A DNA stretch of 64,000 nucleotides from Lachnospiraceae bacterium KM106-2 (GCA_009731425.1 AP018794.1:3242501-3306500); one strand, 5' to 3'; numbered from the stretch's first letter, positions 44,124 to 53,675 are shown. Translations and numbers: made by a program. The notes: generated from the letters alone by a model not told the origin.

Positions 44124-46325
44124 TTATTCCGTCTCTTCTTTGATTCCCATCATCATATTATAATGTTCTATGTGATTGGTATACTCAAATATCTTTTTAA
44201 ATACTTCTTGATATCTCTCCAATGAATCATCAACTGATTCAACATACAAATCATCTGGCATGCAATGAGAACCATCATTTATCCAAGATAATAATGATCT
44301 ACAAATTTCCTGGCCTTCATAATCTGGAAACTTATTAATCAACTCGTCATCCTTATACTTACCAAGTATTTTAAAATAATTTTCAATAATTCTACGCATG
44401 ACATTCTGTATTGTTATACTCGAATTCTCATTTATTTCTTTTAATTCCTTCCATAACAATTCATATGATGAAGAAATCGGGTTTTCTATTCCATAATACT
44501 GTATATTTGTAATTTGATTTTTCTTTCTCAAAATCCAATAATGTATATGTTTATTGGAATTATTTCCATTACCCATAAATGAAAGCTCTTTATGAAAATA
44601 TACATTATGTGTCAAAACCAATATTTGTTTTATATTAGATGAGCCATCCATCACCTGAAAAATAACATCTTTCAGCAACGAACTTACTACAAATAAAATA
44701 TTGCTGTCCAGACTCGATATAGGATCATCAATTACAACTACCCTATCTTGTGTAACGTCTTCCTCATTATGACTCCCCTTAATCCATTGTAAAAAATATA
44801 AAAAGGTAATAAATGTAACTTCCCCCTCGCTCAGAGTAGCTTCAACCAACGCTCCATCTGGTCGTTTTATCTGATAGTGGTTCTCATTTTCTGGTGATGG
44901 TGCTATTGAAAAATTATTAAATCCGTAATTCTGTAATATTCTATTAATTTCATCAACTGCAGGTTGAACACTTGTAACTTGTTTATTTTTTTCTTTAATT
45001 TCTATTTCTAAATTTTTCTTTTCATTTTCATACTGCTGTTTCTTTACTGTGGTTTGCTGAATTCCCTTCGTTAATCCCTCAATGGTATTCTTGTGCCTGC
45101 TTATAATTGCATAATTCTCTTCTGCTAACAATGCCCATACATCAGCAATTAATTTATTCTTCTCATCTTGATAATTGTCTACCAAAATATTATGTTTATC
45201 AATTTCTAAATTCTTACCATTAATAATATTATTTATATCATTAATATATTTTTCTGTGCTAAGAACTGAAACTTTTTTCCCTGGTTCATTTATTTTTTCT
45301 TCAATGCTTTTTTCATTAGTTATTAGACATTTTTCAAGAGCATCTCTTATTGTGTCAATTGACATGCCATCTAAATCTTGTATATTCTCTGATAATAGAA
45401 TTTCTATTTTATTTATTAATTTTGTTTTTTCAAGTGCATAATCCAACTTATTGGTCTTAATTTCGTTAACGTCATCTTCAAATTCTTTATCAAAAAAATT
45501 TTCTAATTGCGCTTTAAAATCTTCATCAATTGTTTCTTTTTGGCAAAATGGACATATGCCATCTATATTCATAAACTTTCTTCCCTGATTTACCCAATCA
45601 CTATTTCCAAGATGTCCAATAAGTTTGGCTATTGGTATATCAGCTTTTCCAACAATGCACTTATTCCAAATATTTGATTTTTCTATTTCAAATAATTGAT
45701 CGGCATTTATTTTTCCAATCCGATTTTTTTTAACTGGCTGTGCTCCTAAGATTTCTTTAACCCTTAGTTCCACTTCAGCTCTATCATGTTTTGCAGTTTG
45801 CGAAATAGATGTTCCTTCTAATTTTGTTGCAAAACTGTCTCTTTTAAGATAACCAACAAGTGCTGCTTTAAATTTCATTTCATTTACTTTATAAACATCT
45901 TTCCATGAAATTTCTTTAAATGAAGCATTTTCTGCTTCAATCTTACTTTGCAATCCCTCTATTGTTTTATTCGAAGCCACGATATTCGTTTTGACATTTG
46001 CTAAATCCACTTTTTTTTGCTTTATTTCTTCAATTTCGTCACTTGTTGCTTGACCTAATGTAAAAATCCCCGCAATATCACTTTCCCTAAAGTTTCTATC
46101 TCTAAATTCTTTATTATATACAAATATTTTCTCACTAACATTGTTTTCCCATTCTAGTTTACACTCCGAGAATTTTCCATCATTTGGATCACATAAGAAA
46201 TTACTTATGGTAGTTTTTCCACATCCATTTGCACCATATATGTAGTTTATTTTCGAGATATTGTCGATTGTTATCCCAGTTTCATCATAAGTTGCAACAT
46301 TCTTAACCTGTATCTTATCTATCAT
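44124..46325 (-). CDS. RloC/PrrC-like AAA ATPase, putative anticodon nuclease
   Basis: A 733-residue SMC/ABC-type ATPase (AAA_13 pattern). Walker A GANGCGKTT is at 31-39, a long coiled coil (about 95-460) is interrupted by CPFC at 258-261 (zinc-hook-like, as in RloC), the ABC signature is LSEGE (498-502), Walker B VVVIDDPISSLD (529-540) and H-loop LTHN (571-574). The C-terminal 110 residues contain R644-x3-E648 and H687 (INDGSH), the residue types of the PrrC/RloC tRNA anticodon nuclease site. I infer a stress-triggered tRNA-cutting abortive-defence effector. Last gene of the four-gene operon. Confidence 0.75.
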   Translation of the reverse strand: MIDKIQVKNVATYDETGITIDNISKINYIYGANGCGKTTISNFLCDPNDGKFSECKLEWENNVSEKIFVYNKEFRDRNFRESDIAGIFTLGQATSDEIEEIKQKKVDLANVKTNIVASNKTIEGLQSKIEAENASFKEISWKDVYKVNEMKFKAALVGYLKRDSFATKLEGTSISQTAKHDRAEVELRVKEILGAQPVKKNRIGKINADQLFEIEKSNIWNKCIVGKADIPIAKLIGHLGNSDWVNQGRKFMNIDGICPFCQKETIDEDFKAQLENFFDKEFEDDVNEIKTNKLDYALEKTKLINKIEILLSENIQDLDGMSIDTIRDALEKCLITNEKSIEEKINEPGKKVSVLSTEKYINDINNIINGKNLEIDKHNILVDNYQDEKNKLIADVWALLAEENYAIISRHKNTIEGLTKGIQQTTVKKQQYENEKKNLEIEIKEKNKQVTSVQPAVDEINRILQNYGFNNFSIAPSPENENHYQIKRPDGALVEATLSEGEVTFITFLYFLQWIKGSHNEEDVTQDRVVVIDDPISSLDSNILFVVSSLLKDVIFQVMDGSSNIKQILVLTHNVYFHKELSFMGNGNNSNKHIHYWILRKKNQITNIQYYGIENPISSSYELLWKELKEINENSSITIQNVMRRIIENYFKILGKYKDDELINKFPDYEGQEICRSLLSWINDGSHCMPDDLYVESVDDSLERYQEVFKKIFEYTNHIEHYNMMMGIKEETE

Positions 46326-46356
46326 TCTTTATCCCCCAATACTACCTGTACTTTTA

Positions 46357-47166
46357 CTACTTATTGCTTTTCACAACAATACACTCATCTAGGTATCTGT
46401 GAACAAATGAGGTTTGTTGTAAAACATCTATTGCATCCTTCTCATTAATGTCCCATCTGATTCTAAGCTCATGTGCCGTAATATTTCGAACCATATGAAT
46501 TATCCCCAAAATTATTTCTTTAAATCCATTTTGCTGATTTTGCTCTGTGCTTGTCCTTAATGAATTTAAAGCTATGTATGGATTCTTTGTCGAAAATGCC
46601 GTCTGAATCAGCTCATTTCCATCTAACTGTAATCCGCACATTTCCCTTACTCTATCACATATGCTTTTAGCTGCTTCTTGAACAGCATGAAAATAATCTT
46701 CTACAAGCAGTTCTTCTTTACAACAAGCAATTACTCTGGAATGTGCTCCGTATGTATATAATTTTTGTTTCAAGTCCTTGGTTCGGCGCTCAACTTCGGA
46801 TAATCGTTCTGCCTTCTCAACTTTGTAGAACTTTCCATCGTCTCGAACTTCTATCCCCTTTAGCATAAGGATTTTATTCACTTCGAATCTTCTTTTCTCA
46901 TATGATTCACTGCCATTAATTCCCCGAGCTGGATCCATGCATTTTTGTATAAACATATAGATGCAATTAAAACTATGTTCTCTGTTACACCTTTCACAAA
47001 AAGAATTATACAACCTTTTATGTTTTGTAATGGTAGGATCTGTATCGACAAATCCATACTGTGCTAAAAGCTGTCCAATCTCTGTGCCTGTAAATCCAAA
47101 GTCTGTATCTCCTAATGCCTTGGCTACTCCCTGTAATTCTGCCTGTGACAATACTGGAAACTCCAT
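46357..47166 (-). CDS. TIGR02391 (Ymh) family HEPN protein
   Basis: From the ATG with GGAGGGG upstream (47166) it is 269 residues. The N-terminal half (LGDTDFGFTGTEIGQLLAQYGFVDTDP, LDPAR-type CMDPARGINGS) and C-terminal half (DYFHAVQEAAKSICDRVREMCGLQLDGNELIQTAF) match TIGR02391. The segment MVRNITAHE gives R227-x4-H232, a HEPN ribonuclease motif. Such proteins occur in phage-defence contexts. The start is 17 bp after the methyltransferase stop and the next gene begins 31 bp further, so the three are in one operon. Confidence 0.85.
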   Translation of the reverse strand: MEFPVLSQAELQGVAKALGDTDFGFTGTEIGQLLAQYGFVDTDPTITKHKRLYNSFCERCNREHSFNCIYMFIQKCMDPARGINGSESYEKRRFEVNKILMLKGIEVRDDGKFYKVEKAERLSEVERRTKDLKQKLYTYGAHSRVIACCKEELLVEDYFHAVQEAAKSICDRVREMCGLQLDGNELIQTAFSTKNPYIALNSLRTSTEQNQQNGFKEIILGIIHMVRNITAHELRIRWDINEKDAIDVLQQTSFVHRYLDECIVVKSNK

Positions 47167-47183
47167 CAAAACCCCTCCACTAA

Positions 47184-49916
47184 TCACTTTACACAATGTC
47201 TTGTATGCTGCATAGATAATAAAGACTCTTTTATTGAGTCATACAATTCTTCGTGCCCTATTGATTGTAATACTTTACGGTCAAATATCTCTCTATCTGA
47301 ATCTCTAAATTCATCTTCAATATCCATCACATCACGATTTTTGATTTTATCAAATAGTTCAATAATTTCTTCACTATCTTCTCTTGATATCAAATTAGGA
47401 TTAATCATACATATTTTTTGAAATCCTGTTTTGCTTATATCCAAAACACCTTGCCCTCTACCAAATCCATTTGCTTCGATTGCAAACATTCCATATATCG
47501 AATTAAGCAGCGCAAAAACTAGTTTCCTATCAGCTACGGATTTTTTGTACTTCATAGCTATCAATCTTTGATCAACAATTACGCTTTCATTTAATTCCGC
47601 AATAAAAAGTCTTTTGTCCGGATTCTCTGAAGTAACTAAATCCGCTCTATTAGATGATGGCATTTGATACCATGGTGAATAATTAATACTCTTTGGAATC
47701 GGTTCATAATTCTCATCTGAAAATTTACGAATCCATTTCAATGTTCCTTCTTCTCCTTCTTCCTTTAACTGTTCAATTGTCTTATCACAGCAAAACGCCT
47801 TCATATTTGCAGAAGCAGTAAACTTTTTAACATTTCTTGACGATTTTAACATCGGATACAAAAACTTGTCCGCTATTGATGTTTCTCCCTTTATATAGAA
47901 AACATCATTTTGACCTGTTCGTTCCCCTCTAACCATGTTCAATTCATTTGTAATTGGTTCAATAAATTCCTTTATTTTTTCAATCCACGAGATATTATGA
48001 AATAATGCATTCAATGAAATTCCATGTTGTGCAATATCATCAATGTCACTGAGCGAATACTCTTTCATTGATGCAACTGATTCATCAAGGATTTCATGAA
48101 GAACAACGCTATTTATTAATGTATCTTTATCTTTATCCCCAATTGAATGAATATCTTTATTACTCATCCAAAAACTAATCTTCTTTGATTTATCCGGAGT
48201 ACCAATTTCCTTCTTCCTCAAAATCAGCAATGTTCCAATAACATCTGCGTTATTAAACCATCTTTTACAATTACTTATAACCACTGACTCAACAATATAA
48301 TAATATTGTAATGCATCAAAAAATTTTTTTCCAATATCTGTTCCCAGCCAAGAATTAGAAATAATAATTCCAAGTTTTCCATCATTCTCTAATAACTCAT
48401 GCAATTTAAATGGTAAATAATTATATAAATCTGTTTTACGAGTAAACTCTATTCCAGTATTTTTCTTTATTTTTTCTCTGTATTGGGTAATATACTCCTG
48501 TTCATCGACAGCTACCTTATTGTATTCTACGAAAGGAAGGTTCGACACAATAGCTCCGAACTGTGGAATACTCCTTTCTATTCCACTACCATCTGTTGGA
48601 TTTTTTACTTCAATCTTATTTTCTGTTTTCACATCGAATACATCTGTTTGAAACATATTAATCGGTATATTTAACGCATGAATATCCGTAACTGCAATAT
48701 TTGCAATCTGTAATGGATATGCATATTTATCTGACATCCAAGTTGTCATAAATGCTTTTTCTGCACTATTTATACGTTTTGATTTGTTATTTATAATTGC
48801 CTTAGCAATTGTTCCTGTACCTGCACACAAATCAGCGCAATCCTTATTCCAGTTTTGAACCGTAATCTGACATAATATATCTGCTAAACAATATGGCGTC
48901 GCATATTGTCCACGAATTTCTCTCTTCGTAGTATTCACGGTCTTTTCAAGTATATCTTGCAAATCTCCCTGCTCTATTTTTTCAATATTATTCTCTATCA
49001 AAAATTGATTATAATCAACAATATCGATCCACGTATCTTCCGGTATCACCTCATTAAATTCCAATGGCTTAAATACACTATAAAAATCTCCTTGTTCAAC
49101 TATATGTTCGATAATTATATTTCCTTCATTAGGTGATGTAGTATAATCAATCTCCTTTATTATATATGCGCAGTTATGATATCTCTTAATCGCATTTGCA
49201 AACATGATTCGATTTGTCCAATTTAACAATACTGATTTTGCATATGCAGAGTACATATCCTTTTCGTCTTTATCATACTCTTCATGAAATGCATTCCACC
49301 ATACCTTTAACCGGCTTTCCATACGCATATTTTTACTAGACTCTATTGTGATATTTTCCGCTACAAGATTCTTATTTCTCTGAATCAGTTCCGTCATCAA
49401 ACCTTCAGATATTGTATTCACAATAGAAGATGTTGTAATACTACCATTAACAAGATACTCATTCACTGTCATTACAATCTCTTTGACAATAGGCAGCCAC
49501 TCCGCTTTATAAGTCATAACATCCTCTCTTGATGTAATATGGCTGGTTCCAGACCACACTTTAGCTTCTTCAAAATCTCCATTTTCATTTTCTATGTACA
49601 ATTTTCCATATGTAAAATTCCAAATCACAAAACTGTTAAGTCCCAATGCTCTTGCTTTTCTTGTTGCATCTGCAATCAAGGCTTCATCTGTAATTAAGAC
49701 ATCTGGCATCTTCAATTCCCACCCTTGAAGAATCTTTGTCTGTGCCTCATCTTCATATAAAAGGACATCCGGAAACATACTTTTCTTGTTTACTGATAAA
49801 GTGCTTTCTCCACCAGCACTTTTAATCTTGAGGTTTAGACCACTAAGCATTACCTTGATTTCAGATATTATTACAATTGCCCAACTTCTTTCATTGCGTC
49901 TTACTACAGTCCCCAT
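47184..49916 (-). CDS. Fused PD-ExK nuclease and N6-adenine methyltransferase (type IIG/IIL-like)
   Basis: A 910-residue protein. The N-terminus shows D50...E67-L-K69 (FPD and GWELKMPD), a PD-(D/E)xK nuclease signature. Then a helical linker and a gamma-type N6 methyltransferase core: RGQYATP (335-341, motif X-like), DLCAGTGTI (362-370, SAM motif I) and SNLPF (458-462, variant of NPPY, motif IV). The C-terminal 300 residues probably contain the target-recognition domain. Length and order resemble MmeI/type IIL single-chain restriction-modification enzymes. No strong ribosome site precedes its ATG; its start is 10 bp after the upstream methyltransferase stop, suggesting coupled translation. 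Confidence 0.85.
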   Translation of the reverse strand: MGTVVRRNERSWAIVIISEIKVMLSGLNLKIKSAGGESTLSVNKKSMFPDVLLYEDEAQTKILQGWELKMPDVLITDEALIADATRKARALGLNSFVIWNFTYGKLYIENENGDFEEAKVWSGTSHITSREDVMTYKAEWLPIVKEIVMTVNEYLVNGSITTSSIVNTISEGLMTELIQRNKNLVAENITIESSKNMRMESRLKVWWNAFHEEYDKDEKDMYSAYAKSVLLNWTNRIMFANAIKRYHNCAYIIKEIDYTTSPNEGNIIIEHIVEQGDFYSVFKPLEFNEVIPEDTWIDIVDYNQFLIENNIEKIEQGDLQDILEKTVNTTKREIRGQYATPYCLADILCQITVQNWNKDCADLCAGTGTIAKAIINNKSKRINSAEKAFMTTWMSDKYAYPLQIANIAVTDIHALNIPINMFQTDVFDVKTENKIEVKNPTDGSGIERSIPQFGAIVSNLPFVEYNKVAVDEQEYITQYREKIKKNTGIEFTRKTDLYNYLPFKLHELLENDGKLGIIISNSWLGTDIGKKFFDALQYYYIVESVVISNCKRWFNNADVIGTLLILRKKEIGTPDKSKKISFWMSNKDIHSIGDKDKDTLINSVVLHEILDESVASMKEYSLSDIDDIAQHGISLNALFHNISWIEKIKEFIEPITNELNMVRGERTGQNDVFYIKGETSIADKFLYPMLKSSRNVKKFTASANMKAFCCDKTIEQLKEEGEEGTLKWIRKFSDENYEPIPKSINYSPWYQMPSSNRADLVTSENPDKRLFIAELNESVIVDQRLIAMKYKKSVADRKLVFALLNSIYGMFAIEANGFGRGQGVLDISKTGFQKICMINPNLISREDSEEIIELFDKIKNRDVMDIEDEFRDSDREIFDRKVLQSIGHEELYDSIKESLLSMQHTRHCVK

Positions 49917-49926
49917 AATTTCACCA

Positions 49927-50787
49927 TTACCTTTCCTTAAATTCTTCTATCAAATTCTGTTCCTTTATATATTTACGAGTTTTTCTATCTAACCCTTCCC
50001 ATGCAAGAAACAATCTTCTTTTTGCCACATCAATATAATCTATTTCTTCTCTCTTAAATAAAGCAACATTTTCATTTTTTTCAATCCCAATGAAATTACG
50101 TCCTTCCATTAATGCAGCTACTAAAAATGATCCACTACCAAATGTATTATCTAATATTACATCCCCCGGATTAGTATATGTTCTAATCATGTAACGTCCT
50201 AATTCAATTGGTTTCTGTGTAGGATGTAATACAGCACCTTCTGATTCCGCTGTCTTAACATAAATTATATCTGTTGGATATCGTTCTCCATCACTTGCCA
50301 CATGAACCGGTTCAAAATCACCATAATTTCCACACAATTGATTTTTTCTAATACCTTTATCATAAGGCTCTCCTTGTGTCATCTGTGGATGGTATGTTGG
50401 CTGTTTTTTATAAAAGACACAAACATCCTCATGCTTTCTTAATGGTTGTTTTTTCGCGTTTAAAAAATTAGTTGGTTTTGATTTTTCCCACACCCACTTA
50501 TATTTATATATGTTTGGTTGACTTAAAATTAACTTCGCAGTAAAAACTCCATTGGAAGTGAGAACAATTGCTCCATTTGGTTTAATTACACGATTATACT
50601 GCTTCCACAACTCATCCAGTGGAATATAGCAATCCCATTGATTTTGTGTCATTCCATAAGGCAAATCACATAAAATCATATCGACACTACCATCTGGAAT
50701 CTGGTTCATATATTCTAGGCAATCACCTTCAAACAATTTATTCATCACATTACTCATATCTATCTTTTCTTCATCTATCTTTTTCAT
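49927..50787 (-). CDS. Beta-class DNA methyltransferase
   Basis: From the ATG with AAGGAG upstream (50787) it is 286 residues. Motif IV DLPYGMTQNQWD (Asp41-Tyr44) precedes motif I/X DNTFGSGSFLVAAL (about 213-226), the beta-class order. HPTQKPIELGRYMIRTYT is the usual lead-in. It should methylate adenine-N6 or cytosine-N4. First gene of the four-gene operon: it may protect DNA from the next gene's nuclease or act as the second strand methylase. Confidence 0.9.
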   Translation of the reverse strand: MKKIDEEKIDMSNVMNKLFEGDCLEYMNQIPDGSVDMILCDLPYGMTQNQWDCYIPLDELWKQYNRVIKPNGAIVLTSNGVFTAKLILSQPNIYKYKWVWEKSKPTNFLNAKKQPLRKHEDVCVFYKKQPTYHPQMTQGEPYDKGIRKNQLCGNYGDFEPVHVASDGERYPTDIIYVKTAESEGAVLHPTQKPIELGRYMIRTYTNPGDVILDNTFGSGSFLVAALMEGRNFIGIEKNENVALFKREEIDYIDVAKRRLFLAWEGLDRKTRKYIKEQNLIEEFKER

Positions 50788-50957
50788 TTCGAAAATCTCC
50801 TTAGTTTTATATATCATATGATAGCATCTTTTTTATTCGAACACAAGTTCGTTTTTCTATAAACAAGTATAAAATCACAATTTAAATTTTACCACACTTT
50901 CACCTTTCTTACTATAGACAAAAACAGCTTCTGACATTTAAGTAGAAGCTGTTTCCC

Positions 50958-52328
50958 TTATCTTACATAATATTTGTTACTTGCTAGTTTCTTAATCAAT
51001 TCATCCGTTCCAGCAATCCCCTGCTCTAACTGTTCCAACGTCCCGATCCGACTTTCAGCCATAATCTCCCTCTGAACACTTTCAACGCTGTACTGTTCCT
51101 TCGTCACCAGATTCCGATATGCCACTAACCTGTAATTATACCCTTCATTATGATAATCACGAAACACAGGAGCCACTTCTCCCTTACTCGTATTCCATCT
51201 CATAAGCCTTGGGAACCAGCACAAACCATCAACAATCAATTCCTTAAAGGATTTCAATAATTCTCCAATTGCATTCAGCAATCCCCGAAAGCTATTACCA
51301 GCCTCAATATCTTTTCCACTTTCAACCGTATTTGAATATTCTTCAATCACAGGAGATAATGGCAAATATAATGCGATATAGCTTTTCAACTTTTCTAAAC
51401 TTTCTCTAAATTGTTCCAGCTTAGAAAGACTTTCCTCACATTCCGCAAGATGAGATTTTTTCACTGATATCTCATAATCCAGATTTGAAATCATAGCATT
51501 CTTATCTCGAAGCACATCCTCCACAGTTTCCAGCTTTCGTTCCTGCTCCCGGTTCATCTGCCTTATTACCGCTTTTGTAGCGATTAAATCTATATCAGAC
51601 GTATGAATCTCTTTCTGTATCTCTTCCAGATGCTCTGTTTCCTTCGCAATCTTATATTCCGCAACAGATAAATCATAATTCCGTCCAAGACTTTTCTCTG
51701 CCAGTTCTTCCTTAATATTGAATTTAAAGCAACTATTCGCTTCCTTTCGCAACTTATCTTGAAGAATCACTGACAATGTCTCTGGGGTAAACACATTCCG
51801 TTTCGATACTTTCTTTGACAGTCCTCTCTTTGCTCCTTCCCAAACAGGAACTCCCACCACATGCATATGTGGGCTTGCTTCATCGAAATGAATAACTGCA
51901 TTAGCAACTTTGAAATCCGGCAATTCCTGTTGCATTTTCGTCAACAGATACTGAAATACATGATACATTTTTTCTCTATTATCCGTATGTTCTTCCCAAA
52001 ATTTCTTATCTCCACATTGAAAGATAATCTCAACTGCCATGTCCTGATCCAAATTGGCTACATGCTCGAAATAATCTTTTATCCTTCTCTCAGGTCGCTT
52101 CTGCTTCTTGTTATATTCCTCAACAGCTTCATCGAACTCTCTGTGATAGACGTCCTTCACATCCTGATATAAATCAGCAGTTCCACATAACAGATAAATA
52201 TTATCTGAACTATAATCCGAAGATTTGTATTTTCTCAGATTGTGCTTTGCTACCCCAGCTAATTTACTTTTACTTGTAATTGCACTTTTACCATTACTGA
52301 TATGTGCTGAATATGATACACTCCCCAT
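50958..52328 (-). CDS. MobV family relaxase (Pre/Mob)
   Basis: From the ATG with GGGAG upstream (52328) it is 456 residues. Relaxase motif III is seen as AVIHFDEASPHMHVVGVPV near residues 145-163 (HxDExxPHxH), with the N-terminal SYSAHISNGKSAITSKSKLAGVAKHNLR. The C-terminal 200 residues are coiled coil. MobV enzymes nick oriT and carry the strand into a recipient through a helper's secretion system. An inverted repeat 85-108 bp upstream of its start is a candidate oriT. Confidence 0.92.
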   Translation of the reverse strand: MGSVSYSAHISNGKSAITSKSKLAGVAKHNLRKYKSSDYSSDNIYLLCGTADLYQDVKDVYHREFDEAVEEYNKKQKRPERRIKDYFEHVANLDQDMAVEIIFQCGDKKFWEEHTDNREKMYHVFQYLLTKMQQELPDFKVANAVIHFDEASPHMHVVGVPVWEGAKRGLSKKVSKRNVFTPETLSVILQDKLRKEANSCFKFNIKEELAEKSLGRNYDLSVAEYKIAKETEHLEEIQKEIHTSDIDLIATKAVIRQMNREQERKLETVEDVLRDKNAMISNLDYEISVKKSHLAECEESLSKLEQFRESLEKLKSYIALYLPLSPVIEEYSNTVESGKDIEAGNSFRGLLNAIGELLKSFKELIVDGLCWFPRLMRWNTSKGEVAPVFRDYHNEGYNYRLVAYRNLVTKEQYSVESVQREIMAESRIGTLEQLEQGIAGTDELIKKLASNKYYVR

Positions 52329-52412
52329 AGGCAACTTCTCCCTTCTTATCCGTAATTTCTCTCGGAGCAGTGCGGTTATCATCTTGGCTCTGCCAATGAT
52401 GATAACCCCCTA

Positions 52413-52436
52413 GCACTTTTGGCAAGCCAAAAATGC
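52413..52436. repeat. Inverted repeat upstream of mobV, candidate oriT hairpin
   Basis: GCACTTTTGGC (52413-52423) and GCCAAAAATGC (52426-52436) form an 11-bp stem with a 2-base loop and one G-U. The adjacent plus strand reads GATAACCCCCTA. Position just upstream of the relaxase gene suggests the nick region. Confidence 0.5.
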
Positions 52437-52543
52437 GGTGGCTCTCCGAGGGCTGTAAGAATTTAATAATCTGCTTTCTTTAGAGATACGGATTCTAAAC
52501 CCTTTTCACAATTTAGAATCCACTTCTCCAAAAATACAAATTC

Positions 52544-53548
52544 TTAAACTCTTTTCTCTGGCATCAGCCATGTCCAGAATGTTGTTCCATCCTCTTGCTT
52601 TCCTTTTCCAGAACGAATACCTAATTTCTTCTTAGCAGATAATAAGGTATTACGTTTGATTCCCCGCTTTGCTGCTTCCTCCAGTATGTCGTTAGATGCA
52701 ATCTCTTTTCCTCCAGCAAAGAATTCTTTAATGAAGTTTTCTGCAATGTCTAATTTCTTCTTGCCCCTGCCCTCATTTCCAATTAACAATTCATCAATAG
52801 TGATATCATAAGGACCGATGCAGGTCATTCCTCTGTCTTCTGTCATCTCAAATCCGATGGGATCTCCTGCTGGTGCTAGCGAAGATTTGTCTTGTGCCAT
52901 AATACGAATACTGGGTTTATCTCTTAATCTTGCAACCAACAGAACACTTCTTGCTGTTGCCTGTATATCGATAGAACCTAATCCTCTATAAGTGGATTTA
53001 CTTCCTGATGCTTTATTCATATGACCGATAAGAATAACTGCACATTGATACTTCTCCGCAATCATTCCCAGTTTCTTTAATACTGGACGAATTTCATTTG
53101 CCCGATGCATATCCACTGTTGCCCCGATATAGGCTTGAATCGGATCCAAGATAATCAGCTTCGCTTTTGTCTCAATGATTGCCTGTTCCAGCCTTTCATC
53201 CGTCATACTTAGTTCTTTTTCCGTTTCATCAATCACCCGAATCATAGTGCAATCTGCGCCATTCTGTTCTAATCTCGGTTTAATCGTGTCATCGATGCCA
53301 TCTTCTGCTGTCTGATAAATAATATGGATTGGCTCATAAGGTCTATCATCATCACAGGGCAAAGGTAAACCATTGCTTAACATTGCAGCCAATTTCAATA
53401 CCAGTGTGGTTTTACCTTCTCCCGGATCTCCTTCAATAACTGTTATCTTGCCATATGGTATATATGGATACCATAGCCAGCTAACTTCCTTAGAAACCAC
53501 TTCTTCCATATTGATAAGTTTCAATTCTACTTTTTGTTCTTCATTCAT
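52544..53548 (-). CDS. RepA-like AAA ATPase (RecA/DnaB fold)
   Basis: A 334-residue protein: Walker A GDPGEGKTT near residues 40-48, Walker B KLIILDPIQAYIG near 131-143, and HMNKASGSKSTYRGLGSIDIQATAR, the pattern of RepA/AAA_25 hexameric ATPases on integrative elements and plasmids. The C-terminal 80 residues form a winged-helix-like tail. It would open DNA for element replication or relaxation. Its stop is 216 bp upstream of the mobV start. Confidence 0.85.
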   Translation of the reverse strand: MNEEQKVELKLINMEEVVSKEVSWLWYPYIPYGKITVIEGDPGEGKTTLVLKLAAMLSNGLPLPCDDDRPYEPIHIIYQTAEDGIDDTIKPRLEQNGADCTMIRVIDETEKELSMTDERLEQAIIETKAKLIILDPIQAYIGATVDMHRANEIRPVLKKLGMIAEKYQCAVILIGHMNKASGSKSTYRGLGSIDIQATARSVLLVARLRDKPSIRIMAQDKSSLAPAGDPIGFEMTEDRGMTCIGPYDITIDELLIGNEGRGKKKLDIAENFIKEFFAGGKEIASNDILEEAAKRGIKRNTLLSAKKKLGIRSGKGKQEDGTTFWTWLMPEKRV

Positions 53549-53579
53549 TACTGTGTCCTCCTAAATCTCATGTTGTCTG

Positions 53580-53675
53580 CATTAGGAGCCAATGTTATAA
53601 TTGTATCGTTACATACGATAACGAGTGGCTCCGCTGCTCTTATCCAAGTCCGAAGCTGTGCAAAGCCTCGGACTT
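53580..53675. promoter_or_regulatory. Structured region upstream of the RepA-like gene
   Basis: GGAGCCA (53585-53591) is complementary to TGGCTCC (53626-53632), enclosing an inner TATCG/CGATA hairpin. A second hairpin, AAGTCCGAAGC (53646-53656) with GCCTCGGACTT (53665-53675), follows. Candidate replication origin or RNA control structure of the repA-type gene. Confidence 0.45.

Noticed and set aside
50958..52328. Conjugative element
   Set aside because: A relaxase is present but no coupling protein or type IV secretion genes; mobilizable only.
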